Part shown: positions 55,279 through 64,000 of the stretch, piece by piece
How positions within the stretch are numbered: position 1 is the stretch's first letter
Layout: every line of letters begins with the position of its first letter
Translations under genes and position numbers: made by a program
Notes under the pieces: model-generated
Databases searched by the model: none
Told to the model about the DNA's origin: nothing
What the model saw: the letters and a program-made list of their open reading frames with translations, nothing else
Assembly: GCA_910574455.1 (NCBI GenBank)
Contig: CAJSYZ010000006.1
Span: 2,346,156 to 2,410,155 of the forward strand
Direction of reading: 5' to 3'
Length of the DNA: 64,000 nt
Source of the DNA: Trichaptum fuscoviolaceum
Lineage: Eukaryota > Basidiomycota > Agaricomycetes > Hymenochaetales > Trichaptaceae

Positions 55279-56300
55279 TAGATTCGATTCATAGCGTGGG
55301 TGGAGCGACTAGACTAATGTTATAATGGTGTTCATGAAACGACCTACTGTTGTTTGTACTAGAGACGTCCTTTCTTCTGACTTTCTTGCTTTTACGAACT
55401 AATGATTGCATATAATCTTCACCTTGTCTGCTAAATTGCAATATACATAATGTTTTGAATTTCAAGCATAGCAGAATGCAAGAGTTTTTTAACCATGCCC
55501 GCCGCACGCGTGTGTCACAAATAGTATGTCACGCGATCCATTCCATGATCTTCCGACACGCAACTTGAAGTTCGAGTGAAACAACAGGCAACAGCCTTCG
55601 TTGTGCAAGATCTCGCGATCATGCTGCTTTGACTCACTTCTCTTGGGCTCTTCCACTATCTGCTTGATATCATAATGTTTAATATTGTGGTTGTGGTTTC
55701 TTTTTACGAGGACGTCTGCCAGGGGAGGTGTGCCGTCCAATTCTGCGAGAAGTTGTCGGTCTGGCTTGCACTTACTACCTTGTAAGAGAGACTCAATTCA
55801 TTGTGCTGATTGATTGGTATTGCGAAGCTCTGATACTCTGTCTGCATCTTGGAACCAGAGAAGACATCCTTTCACTGTCAGGTTGAGAGCTGGTCACCAT
55901 CTAGGCTTGGCTTTATTGCCAAATAGAAGTTTGGATGAAATAGCAATCGCGCGCGTGTTGATGCTTCAGGAAAACACTGGCAAGGGTAGCCTTGGCCTCA
56001 GGAAAGTGTCGATAAACACACGATGGGGATATAACGCCGGCACACTACTTCTGTGGTGAGCCAACGACTAGCCTGATCACATCAACTAGACTGCGGAGGG
56101 CACGACAAGCACTGCTACAGTATGTATACAGACTGGAGGCGCTACTCGATAGTATGTGCTCGGCATTCGTCGGCTTGCACTCAATCAAAAATCCTATACA
56201 CATTCTTTATATTATCCGCTGCCGATCAATTTACGCGACCCCACCGCATCGCTTCCCTAGTAAACCAAGCTACTCATCTGAGTGGTAACGGTATCGACAA
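55279..56300. other. Intergenic stretch
   Basis: One kb without supported frame or recognised repeat. Confidence 0.5.
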
Positions 56301-57303
56301 TGCTGACCATCAACGTCGCCTTCACTGCGATCGCCGGGGCTCTCCTTTATGGCATCTATAAGGCCATTTACCAGCTTCTCCTCCCCTATTTCTCGTCATT
56401 GCGAGACATACCCGGACCAAAAGCAACTCCCTCATCTATGGACACGTTAGAGAGCTTCGGGGAATCGAAGATCCGACCCTCCTGCACAAATGGGTCGAGC
56501 AATATGGCAAAGTCGTAAAGATCAGAATGTTCGCAGGGGTACGTTCATATAACTGTATTCGTGCGTTTGAGGTGCTGAAGATGATCCCAATTACATTCAC
56601 AGAGAGAGGCTTTGGTTACAATGCACACCAGAGCGATCAGTCACATCCTGACGCATTCCATGGACTATGAAAAGCCTAAGGAAGGACGGCGTGCTTTGGC
56701 TCGAATTCTTGGGAATGGTACGCCTCCAGCATCACATTTAATATGGTCTGAACTAATAAAATATGTATACCAGGTGTTTTGGTCGCGGAAGGTAATGTTG
56801 CTGGAAACTTGAAGTCTGAAAACTCCCTAACGCAATATCTATACTAGGTGATGAGCATAGACAGCAGGTGCTTGTGATCAATTGTGTATTCTAACGCTCC
56901 GTTACTGATTCGTGGCTTGCGTATCACTAGCGCCGTGTCATGGTCAGTCCATAAAAATAATAGTCTTCTACCAAAGTCCTCACATTCTTCTGCAGAACTC
57001 TTCCTTCGCTCCGGCTTCCGTCAAAGCCTTAACACCCATCTTCTTCCAGAAGTCGGTTCAGGTCTGTTGCTACATTGCATATAATTCTCAATACCTACGA
57101 TATTATCCGGCTTAGAGACGAAATGCGCAAACTTGTTGAGAAAAACCCCTCCGAGCCCGTCGAGGTGTTATCGTGGCTAAGCCGCGCGACTTTGGATATT
57201 ATCGGACAAGTCGGTATACCTCTATCCGCAGTCCTTTCCAGACCTCAGAACACAATGAGACTTAACCGTACAATAGGCTTTAGTTACGACTTTGATGCGC
57301 TTA

Positions 57304-58705
57304 CACGGCAAACATAGGTAGCTGTCTGAAGTGAAGACAGGGCGTGTGAAGCTGTGTCCCTTCTTTAGAACGCTGTTATTGCGCGTGACAGGTATTTGAG
57401 CCAGATTAGGTGTTTAATAGTTAAAAAGGTAACCCGTGAGAAATAAAGTCAGTCTGGCTTTGTTTAAGGGAAACAGCTGTCTGAAACAGCCACTTGAGCC
57501 AGCCTTTCTGTGCTGCAGCGACACAGCTTTGTCACACAGTTTATCTGTCTACTTTGATGTCAGAAAGGCTGTCTTAATGGGCTGTCACACACTGTGTCAG
57601 CCAAACTGTCTCATTGTAAGTCAGACACACGTGACAGCATAACTGTCTTCTTTGACTGACTCGCATTCGGACACCTGTGTTAGTCACCTCAGCTGACTTT
57701 ATTAGAAACAACAAGGCTACCTTTACTGTCTGTCTTTCTTACAGATAGTCTGTCCAGACAGCCCAGCTGTTTTACTTTCAGACAGCAGTAGCCTGCTTAT
57801 TGTCCCGCTCAGTACTCCACTCGATAGCCCACTCTTAACAATTGAAACAGCTGGGCTGTCTGGACAGACTATCTGTAAGAAAGACAGGCAGTAAAGGTAG
57901 CCTTGTTGTTTCTAATAAAGTCAGCTGAGGTGACTAACACAGGTGTCCGAATGCGAGTCAGTCAAAGAAGACAGTTATGCTGTCACGTGTGTCTGACTTA
58001 CAATGAGACAGTTTGGCTGACACAGTGTGTGACAGCCCATTACTGCTCTTTGCAGCTCTATGCGGAATCTGAGAAATTTTGGAGGGCCTTTGTGACAGCG
58101 TGATAACTCGTGAGAACTTGTTAAACCCAAGTAGAGTACCATTTACAGGCCTTTGAGAACCCTTTTTAATGATTGTGTCGTCAGTGAAGTCATTGCCGAT
58201 ATGCCGGGAGCTGATTGATGACAATTATTGGCTGACCTGTAGCTCAGCCGGTTGCCACAAACTTCTCGGATCAGAAGGACCGGAGCAACCGATTGGTAGG
58301 ATTTCTAATTTTTTGGGCGCTTTTCATCGGATCTCTCCGAAGCTCCAGACCGTGATCTAGCGCCGTCACATTTAGAGTAACAAGGCCCTTGACAATTTTT
58401 TTTGCGATTCCGCATAGTTATGCAAAGAGCAGTAAGACAGCCTTTCTGACATCAAAGTAGACAGATAAACTGTGTGACAAAGCTGTGTCGCTGCAGCACA
58501 GAAAGGCTGGCTCAAGTGGCTGTTTCAGACAGCTGTTTCCCTTAAACAAAGCCAGACTGACTTTATTTCTCACGGGTTACCTTTTTAACTATTAAACACC
58601 TAATCTGGCTCAAATACCTGTCACGCGCAATAACAGCGTTCTAAAGAAGGGACACAGCTTCACACGCCCTGTCTTCACTTCAGACAGCTACCTATGTTTG
58701 CCGTG
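57304..58705. mobile_element. Foldback (giant inverted repeat) element, TTA target duplication
   Basis: Starts CACGGCAAACATAGG and ends in its reverse complement, with TTA on both sides (57301-57303, 58706-58708). The left arm 57304 to about 57776 and the right arm (about 57845-58705 less a nested 392 bases) are reverse complements over about 470 bp with very few differences (one seen, near 57745). The loop is about 65 bp. Arms are rich in the words CTGTCTG and AGACAG. No protein is encoded. TTA duplication suggests mobilisation by a PIF/Harbinger-type transposase; this is inference. Confidence 0.88.
58043..58432. mobile_element. TA-flanked 390-bp element nested in the foldback element
   Basis: Interrupts only the right arm of the foldback element. 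Terminal inverted repeats CTGCTCTTTGCA-x4-TATGCGGAATC with TA on each side (58041-58042 and 58433-58434). Removing it with one TA restores the arm. Size, TA duplication and lack of coding capacity fit a Tc1/mariner-type MITE. Confidence 0.85.
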
Positions 58706-59973
58706 TTAGCGTTGGGAAGAAACCCAACGAGCTCAATCAGGCATTCACGACTCTCTTCCACACCAACAGGTCCGTCACGTTACTCAACATCTTGCAAGCC
58801 TTTCTGCCGATCCTCCGTTTCTTCGTAAGTACCAACCCTTTCGGTACTCGATACTTGTTCTAAATTCCGCCTCTGTAGCCGACGAAGAAGGATCGGGAGC
58901 GGGCGAAGGCATTGAGCACGATGAAGCGCATCGGCCATGAGCTCGTCGAAGAGCGTAAGAGCGCTGTGCTCGGCGAGAAACGGAAGGACGACGTTGATCG
59001 TGCGGAGTTGGTGGGACGCAACCTGCTCAGTGCTCCACTTCAGTCGAACATGGACACAGAGCTCCCAGATAACCAGCGGATGAGCGACGAGGACGTCCTT
59101 GCCCGTAAGCGTGCCCCTTTGGACCTCTAATGCACTCTCCTCTGCCGATTTCACTACTTATTACTACATGTACAGAGGTGCCGACATTCCTTGTCGTAGG
59201 CCACGAGACGACGAGCTGGACGCGCTGCCGTACCTCGACATGGTTGTGCGCGAGACGCTCCGCCTGCACGCAGCGGTGACAGTCGTGATGCGCGATGCGA
59301 ATAAGGAGGACGTGATCCCGCTTGCGGCACCGTTCACGGATAATAGGGGTCTGGTGCGCAGCGAGCTTCGGTACGTTCATCTACGCCACTGGCCTATCGG
59401 CAATAGTATGGCTGAAGACACTGACATGTACATGCATCGGAAACTCTAGGGTTAAGAAAGGGGACAGGATATTCATACCCATTCTCGCGCTCAACGTTTT
59501 CAAGGAAATCTGGGGCGAAGACGCGTCCGAGCTCAAGTGAGGCCATACACCTTACATTCATTCATTAAGTCCACTCACCACCACTCTCCAAACAGGCCGG
59601 AGCGGTGGCTGAACCCCCCGGAGGCTGCGTCACAGATCCCTGGTGTATGGGGACACCTGCTGACCTTCCTGGGCGGCACACGAGGCTGCATAGGCTATCG
59701 ATTTGCGCTCATTGAGTGAGTAAAAACCATCGCCCCTTTTCACTTTGGTTGTCAGTCGCACCGATTCTTCGTTTGCTGACTTGGATTATCTTCCTATTTC
59801 TTGGGGTTTCTTGCTTGTGCTGCAGGATGAAAACGCTGCTGTTCACGTTGCTGCGAAGCTTCGAGTTCACCATGGCGTTGCCTGCGGAGAGTATCGAGAA
59901 ACGGAGTGTGATCGTCGCGCGGCCGTATGTGAAGAATGATCCAGCGTCGGGGGCGCAGATGCTTTGGTTGTGA

Positions 59974-60370
59974 GGGTATATAAAGAGAGGGAGGAGGAGA
60001 TCGTTTGATGCAGACGGATTCGGCAGGACGTTCCCGCGCAAACTTAAATTCAGACTTTGATGATTTTCAGGAAGTTGACTCTGTGAACATTACTCCACAG
60101 CATCTCACATACCTCACCACAACTCTTTGAAGCGCTTGATACCGGATATACCTTTTTTGTTTCTTACGCATCATGGACCACAATTGTCGCCTACGACTGT
60201 GGTCCTTGTTCCAGTGTGGCTCTACTAGTATGATGATAATGAGAGGAAGTGGCCAACCGCGCTCTTGGATGTCCCATGGTATATAAGAGAATCATATGTG
60301 GTGGATGGAACTGCCAACATCGCGAAACTCACAATCGTGACTATCCCTTATTTGTTGCTGGTCGACCACT
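59974..60370. other. Intergenic stretch, promoter of MYND copy C
   Basis: A short palindrome GGACCACA...TGTGGTCC lies near 60176-60206. Copy C starts at 60371. Nothing else seen. Confidence 0.45.
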
Positions 60371-62033
60371 ATGGATTCCCGGACAACAAACGTTCCATCT
60401 CTTGATGGCGAGGAGCTTCTATCTCATCTATTGCAGACGTTTCAAGGCAATTTCCTCGATGACTCAGTGAGCTGTGCCTATTCTCACCGTGTTTCTACTT
60501 CTCACTGCTATACTACAGGATCAGGCGAATTTAAAACAACAAATTGATGACCATATGAGCTCGGGGCCGAGCCGTCTCCCGAACGCGGCCCTTCGACACC
60601 TCGAAGACATCGAAGTAACAGAGGAACAGCTGCTTCCAATCCAAAGAACTATCAGAATCGCTGGAATGCTTCTCGGCTCAAACGACGAAACAAGGCGGTT
60701 TTTCCTTTCCAGAAATATTGTCACTACTGTTGTCACCCTTCTGGATGGCCTTTTAGGTCTCCGTTTGGAGACGACATCGAGTCAAAAGAATCGGCTTGAT
60801 TCCTGTTCTGCATGCCTCTTGTTTGTGGTCTTAGCAATGCTTGGTTGGGACGGCGTGACGTGGGTGGTAAAGGCTTTTGAGAATGGCCTCTTGTCTGTAT
60901 TACTCAAGGCAACGGACGAGCTGAAGAATAATCCGGGCTTAGGACGTCCCGGATGCAGGCTGGAAGTAGCTGTTGAAGAGACAATCACGAATGTAACACA
61001 GTACATGTCCTATTATTCGGTAATAACTGCTATATCTACCATCAAGGGCAGGCGCAATGCAGCGAGAGCCATGCGTGCTCAAGAGTCGGGCCCATTGAAG
61101 GACATCTGGATTACATTCTTCAACCTCATGACTGAGAGGTGCATGGTTCAGGGCTTACTCTCTATCCAGCTCCGGAAAGTGCCCATTGAGTGCGCCAATG
61201 TATGCTCCGTCATTATCGCAACTCGCCGTATATTGACTTGTCAATTGATAGGTGGAGTGCACCGTGAAGGCTCGCCGTCCGGACATGCACAAATGCGCCA
61301 GGTGTCTGTGCACATTCTACTGCTCGCAATCTTGCCAAAGGAAGGCATGGAAACACGGCGATCATAAGGCGGAATGCGTCGGTCCCGACGCCAACGACGG
61401 TAGGCCGTTATATCTGATCGACATCAAGTACGATATTAATAACTGTTTAAAGGTTTTTTCACCCAGGGCTCTCGAGACCTGGCTTTTCTTCCCATTCTGA
61501 GTCATGCATGGATAAGAAAGAATATGCTTTTCATAGCCTTTCAGGCTCGAAAGAAGTTTCCTACTCTGCCGGCAAACGAAATCGCGTTCGCCATCGACTT
61601 TACGACACAAATCCCTGAGGTCGAGATACTGCATCTCGACGAGGCCATAAGCCGTGTTCCGCACTTCAATGACACGATCCGGTCTGCTGCCTCTGATAAG
61701 AGGTGCATCTGCCTCTCAACCCACGCGTTCTCTGCAGATTGTCCCAATCCTAGAGCCTACTGCCAACACGTTACGCCTGCGAGATGCGACGAACTCTACA
61801 ATCTATTGGATGCTCTCCGACAGCCCGCTCCGGCCACGAGAAGGCGCGAAGAATGCCTCGAGGCTGCTAAGGAGGCTTGTCAGACATCCGCGAACCTGCT
61901 CAACGCCGTCAGGTTAGACTTTCGGTCGTTTTTGGTGGATAGCAGCCGCAGACATTGGTCCAGTTGGAATGCGAAAGATATTGTTTGCAGAAGCTTCGAC
62001 ACAACCGGTATTTTCTGGGAATCTAATGATTAG
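60371..62033 (+). CDS. MYND-finger protein, copy C
   Basis: Start MDSRTTNVPSLDGEELLSH (60371); the first donor GTGAGC follows DDS near 60468, as in copy B. The helical region has SRLPNAALRHLEDIEVTEEQ, MSYYSVITAISTIKGRR and SGPLKDIWITFFNLM. The MYND finger (about 61255-61380) has CANVEC across the intron, KCARCLCTFYCSQSCQRKAW and GDHKAEC. The last exon begins after the acceptor near 61466 with GSRDLAFLPILSHAW, then ARKKFPTLPANEIAFAIDF, and ends with NAKDIVCRSFDTTG. Closest to copy B by eye. It lies tail-to-tail with the biotin protein ligase, 117 bases apart. It appears intact. Confidence 0.77.
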
Positions 62034-62150
62034 ATTGGCCCTCTTTGTCTCTAGTTCTTGCGGCGATCAGCTTTCCCCTTCAGACGTTGTATTTATTATT
62101 TGGTGTTTGAGTCACAATCTATACAGTATTTAATACATTTTTTGATACAC

Positions 62151-64000
62151 CTATGCCTTGACCTTGATAAGTCCCGCCATCAAATCGAAGCTGTTGCCAT
62201 CGGGCTGCAGGTCGATGAACTCACCGTGACCATGCTCCGGCATCGTGCGTAGGAGGCCGTGGTCAGGCGTGATGCCCACGATCCTAGCCCTCACCGGCGG
62301 GTCGACGGTTGTGAGTGTCACAAATTGGTCTCTGATATAGCAGCATCAGAAGTAAACGAGCACCAGATAAATTGAAAGGGACTCACGAATGCAGCCACCT
62401 CTGCAAGTACATGTCCAAGAGACCCGAGCTCTCAAAGTCGCCTTTATGTTCTAGGAATAGCGTCCAGAGACGGTCAAAGTGCACCATGATGATCGCGGCC
62501 ATACGCTCCATCGACACCTCCGTGTTGGCGATTCCAGGGGGGACAAGCTGAGCGAGGGATGTGAGTGGGGAGGGGCTCAGGACATTGAGACCATGACCTG
62601 TTAATATTGACAGATGTTCCATTGCGATGGGGAGAAGAGACACGTACCTATAACTACGTCCACATTGCCGCCCATGAAGCTCGTGTTCACAAGAATGCCC
62701 CCAACCTTCTTCCACTCTCCCCCCAGTGTCATCGCATAAATATCGTTCGGCCACTTCACGCGGACGTTCCCTCCGAATCTCGCGCCCAGAACTGCGGGGT
62801 CACGACATGCTTCGGCCACGGCTAGAGCGAATAAGTATTGGATGAAGACGAGTTTCGAGGGTGGGATAGTTGCAAGAGAAAGCCTAAGGTAAAGCGAGAA
62901 TTGTAAGCACCCGGGCGGGGAAAGCCAAGTGTTGCTCCCTCGACCACGGCCAGCGATCTGATGCGTAGCAATCGAAACGACGGGAGAAGGAAGATAAGAC
63001 ATTAGTTTCGGGTTCCTGTCCGTCTTAGTTAATATATATCGTTCAAATAATAAAACATATAGCTCACTTGTCTAAGAGTGTCTGAGTGCTTGTCACGACT
63101 TCGCCATACATCAGCACCTCACCGATGCTTGTCGTCTTCCCCTGAAGCGACTCAAAGTACTTTGAAAAGGAGAACTCGCGAGTTAGCTCAGCAGGAGGGA
63201 GCGCAGCGTCCTGAAAGACTATGATATCACGAACAGACGAAGGAGCACCGTCTGAAGGAAGCACGCGATGAAGGTGGAAAGTATCAGCAGCGTCCTTCAG
63301 AACTATCGGTTCTGAATCCACTAGATCTGCAGTCAATCGGTCCAACATCGCCTTTACACTACTCGCTTTTGCTCTCGTAGAAGTCAGGTATTGTGGGAGG
63401 GGATTTATCGCCTTCAAGCTCATGCCAGGTAGAGTGAGGCCCAGCATAGTCAATGTATCTCGCATCAAAGCCCATCGTTTCTCCTCAAGCTCAGGCAGAC
63501 GTTGCAGAAGCTCTGGATGGCAGTTGGAGATGGCAGAGAGGGCTGGGTCGAGTGTCAAAGGGTACTCGGGATGGATTGCCCATAACGCTGCAAGGCCTTT
63601 GTCGACTGTGCATAAAACAGCTGCGGCCTTGTCTTCATTGACTGCATCGTCGTCAGCGTATTTCGCCAGAACTTTTGTTCCTTCTATTCGCTGCGCGTCG
63701 ACAAACTCGCCACCGCCATTATAGTACAAACCTTCCACCACAGCGTCTGAGGCCAATCGCACCTTCACTGCTCGCGCACCATGCTCGCTCTCGTACTCAA
63801 AGCCTGGATACACACACCCCCTGCCAACGCCCTTGAAGAAGCCCAAAGGTCTATTCCCTGACACCTCTTTGTCAGACCCAACCTCCCATTCAAGCCTCCT
63901 GCACGCATAGTATGCTCCAGCACAAATTCCCAAATACTTCCCTCCACCACGCACATACTCCACAATCCCCGCATTCGCCTTCTCCAACGCCTGAAGGTAT
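62151..64000 (-). CDS. BPL1: Biotin protein ligase, N terminus beyond the window
   Basis: Attaches biotin to carboxylases (acetyl-CoA and pyruvate carboxylase) through biotinyl-AMP. The part in the window starts at the right edge inside the fungal N-terminal extension, which resembles a class I glutamine amidotransferase (YLGICAGAYYACRRLEWEV, with the CAGAY nucleophile-elbow-like Cys; YYNGGGEFVDA). Then comes GEVLMYGEVVTSTQTLLDK, an intron near 63063-63005, and the catalytic core: HQIAGRGRGSNTWLSPPGCL (biotinyl-AMP loop GRGRGS), VRVKWPNDIYA, KKVGGILVNTSF. After another intron comes GHGLNVLSPSPLTSL. The C-terminal domain ends DLQPDGNSFDLMAGLIKVKA, stop 62151-62153. All catalytic motifs are intact. 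Confidence 0.93.

Larger units (their letters stand above)
56301..59973 (+). pseudogene. Cytochrome P450 pseudogene
   Basis: Remains of a microsomal P450: N-terminal membrane anchor (VAFTAIAGALLYGIYKAIY), Pro hinge DIPGPK, SHILTHSMDYEKPK, EVLSWLSRATLDIIGQ, GFSYDFDAL, then after an insertion NELNQAFTTLFH, GHETTS (I-helix), LPYLDMVVRETLRLHA (K-helix ExxR), PERWLNP, and the heme loop [13 protein letters not shown] with the Cys ligand (about 59668-59703). Lesions: a one-base frameshift near 56420-56425 after the Pro hinge; a 1.4-kb foldback element between 57304 and 58705; about 40 residues missing between GHETTS and LPYLD (around 59210). The frame rejoins exactly across the foldback element once one TTA copy is removed. 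Substrate unknown. Confidence 0.9.

Noticed and set aside
60176..60206. GGACCACA...TGTGGTCC palindrome upstream of MYND copy C
   Set aside because: A single 8-bp inverted pair in a promoter is within chance expectation.
1..64000. Secondary-metabolite or lipid-gene cluster (Spo7, LCB2, Dgk1, P450)
   Set aside because: The lipid genes are dispersed over 50 kb among unrelated housekeeping genes and the P450 is dead, so no functional cluster is supported.

Overview
The window is nuclear DNA from a filamentous basidiomycete, most likely an agaricomycete mushroom. The genes carry many short (about 45 to 60 nt) GT-AG introns. The gene set is typical of such fungi: a LCB2-type serine palmitoyltransferase, an N-terminally extended biotin protein ligase, MYND-finger expansions, a P450 relic, a chromovirus and a copia element. 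There are no bacterial operons, CRISPR arrays or plasmid features.

Left part (1 to 25.4 kb) is housekeeping DNA. In order it holds: a Spo7/TMEM188-like regulator of the Nem1 lipin phosphatase (-), an Hcs1/IGHMBP2-type SF1 helicase (+), an unrecognised possible winged-helix protein (+), an EST1/SMG7-type protein (+), LCB2 (+), UDP-glucose 6-dehydrogenase (-), an Age2/SMAP-type ArfGAP (-) and threonyl-tRNA synthetase (+) with a probable mitochondrial presequence ahead of a second start. The LCB2/UGDH tail-to-tail spacer is an old imperfect tandem duplication.

Middle part (23.7 to 46.8 kb) is a MYND-finger gene cluster. Copy A is intact (-). Copy B (+) is split inside an exon by a young Ty1/copia element with identical 266-bp LTRs and 5-bp target duplication CAAAG. 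That element is itself split in its RNase H region by a 10.9-kb Ty3/gypsy chromovirus with about 550-bp LTRs and target duplication AGCGC. Copy D (-) follows. A fourth copy, C (+), lies at 60.4 kb beside the biotin protein ligase gene. Copy B is followed by a relic of the biotin ligase 3' end, so B and C probably share a segmental duplication.

The gypsy element is the most unusual object. Its predicted RNA start matches an 11-nt self-complementary primer site of Tf1 type. From that start to the gag ATG there are 2,883 consecutive bases without a single ATG, although the stretch holds three long open frames, one of them continuous with gag. Gag and pol are joined by a canonical -1 slippery heptamer directly before the gag stop. 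Pol ends in a chromodomain, its stop overlaps the next start (ATGA), and four overlapping extra ORFs follow.

Right part (47 to 64 kb) holds an F-box-like protein (+), ribosomal protein eS17 (-), an intron-containing tRNA-Pro(UGG), an unrecognised low-complexity protein (+), a Dgk1-type CTP-dependent diacylglycerol kinase (+), and a P450 pseudogene broken by a 1.4-kb foldback element (TTA duplication) that itself carries a 390-bp TA-flanked element. MYND copy C and the biotin protein ligase, which runs off the right edge, close the window. Spo7 and Dgk1 act on opposite sides of the phosphatidate/diacylglycerol balance, but they lie 50 kb apart and are not a cluster.
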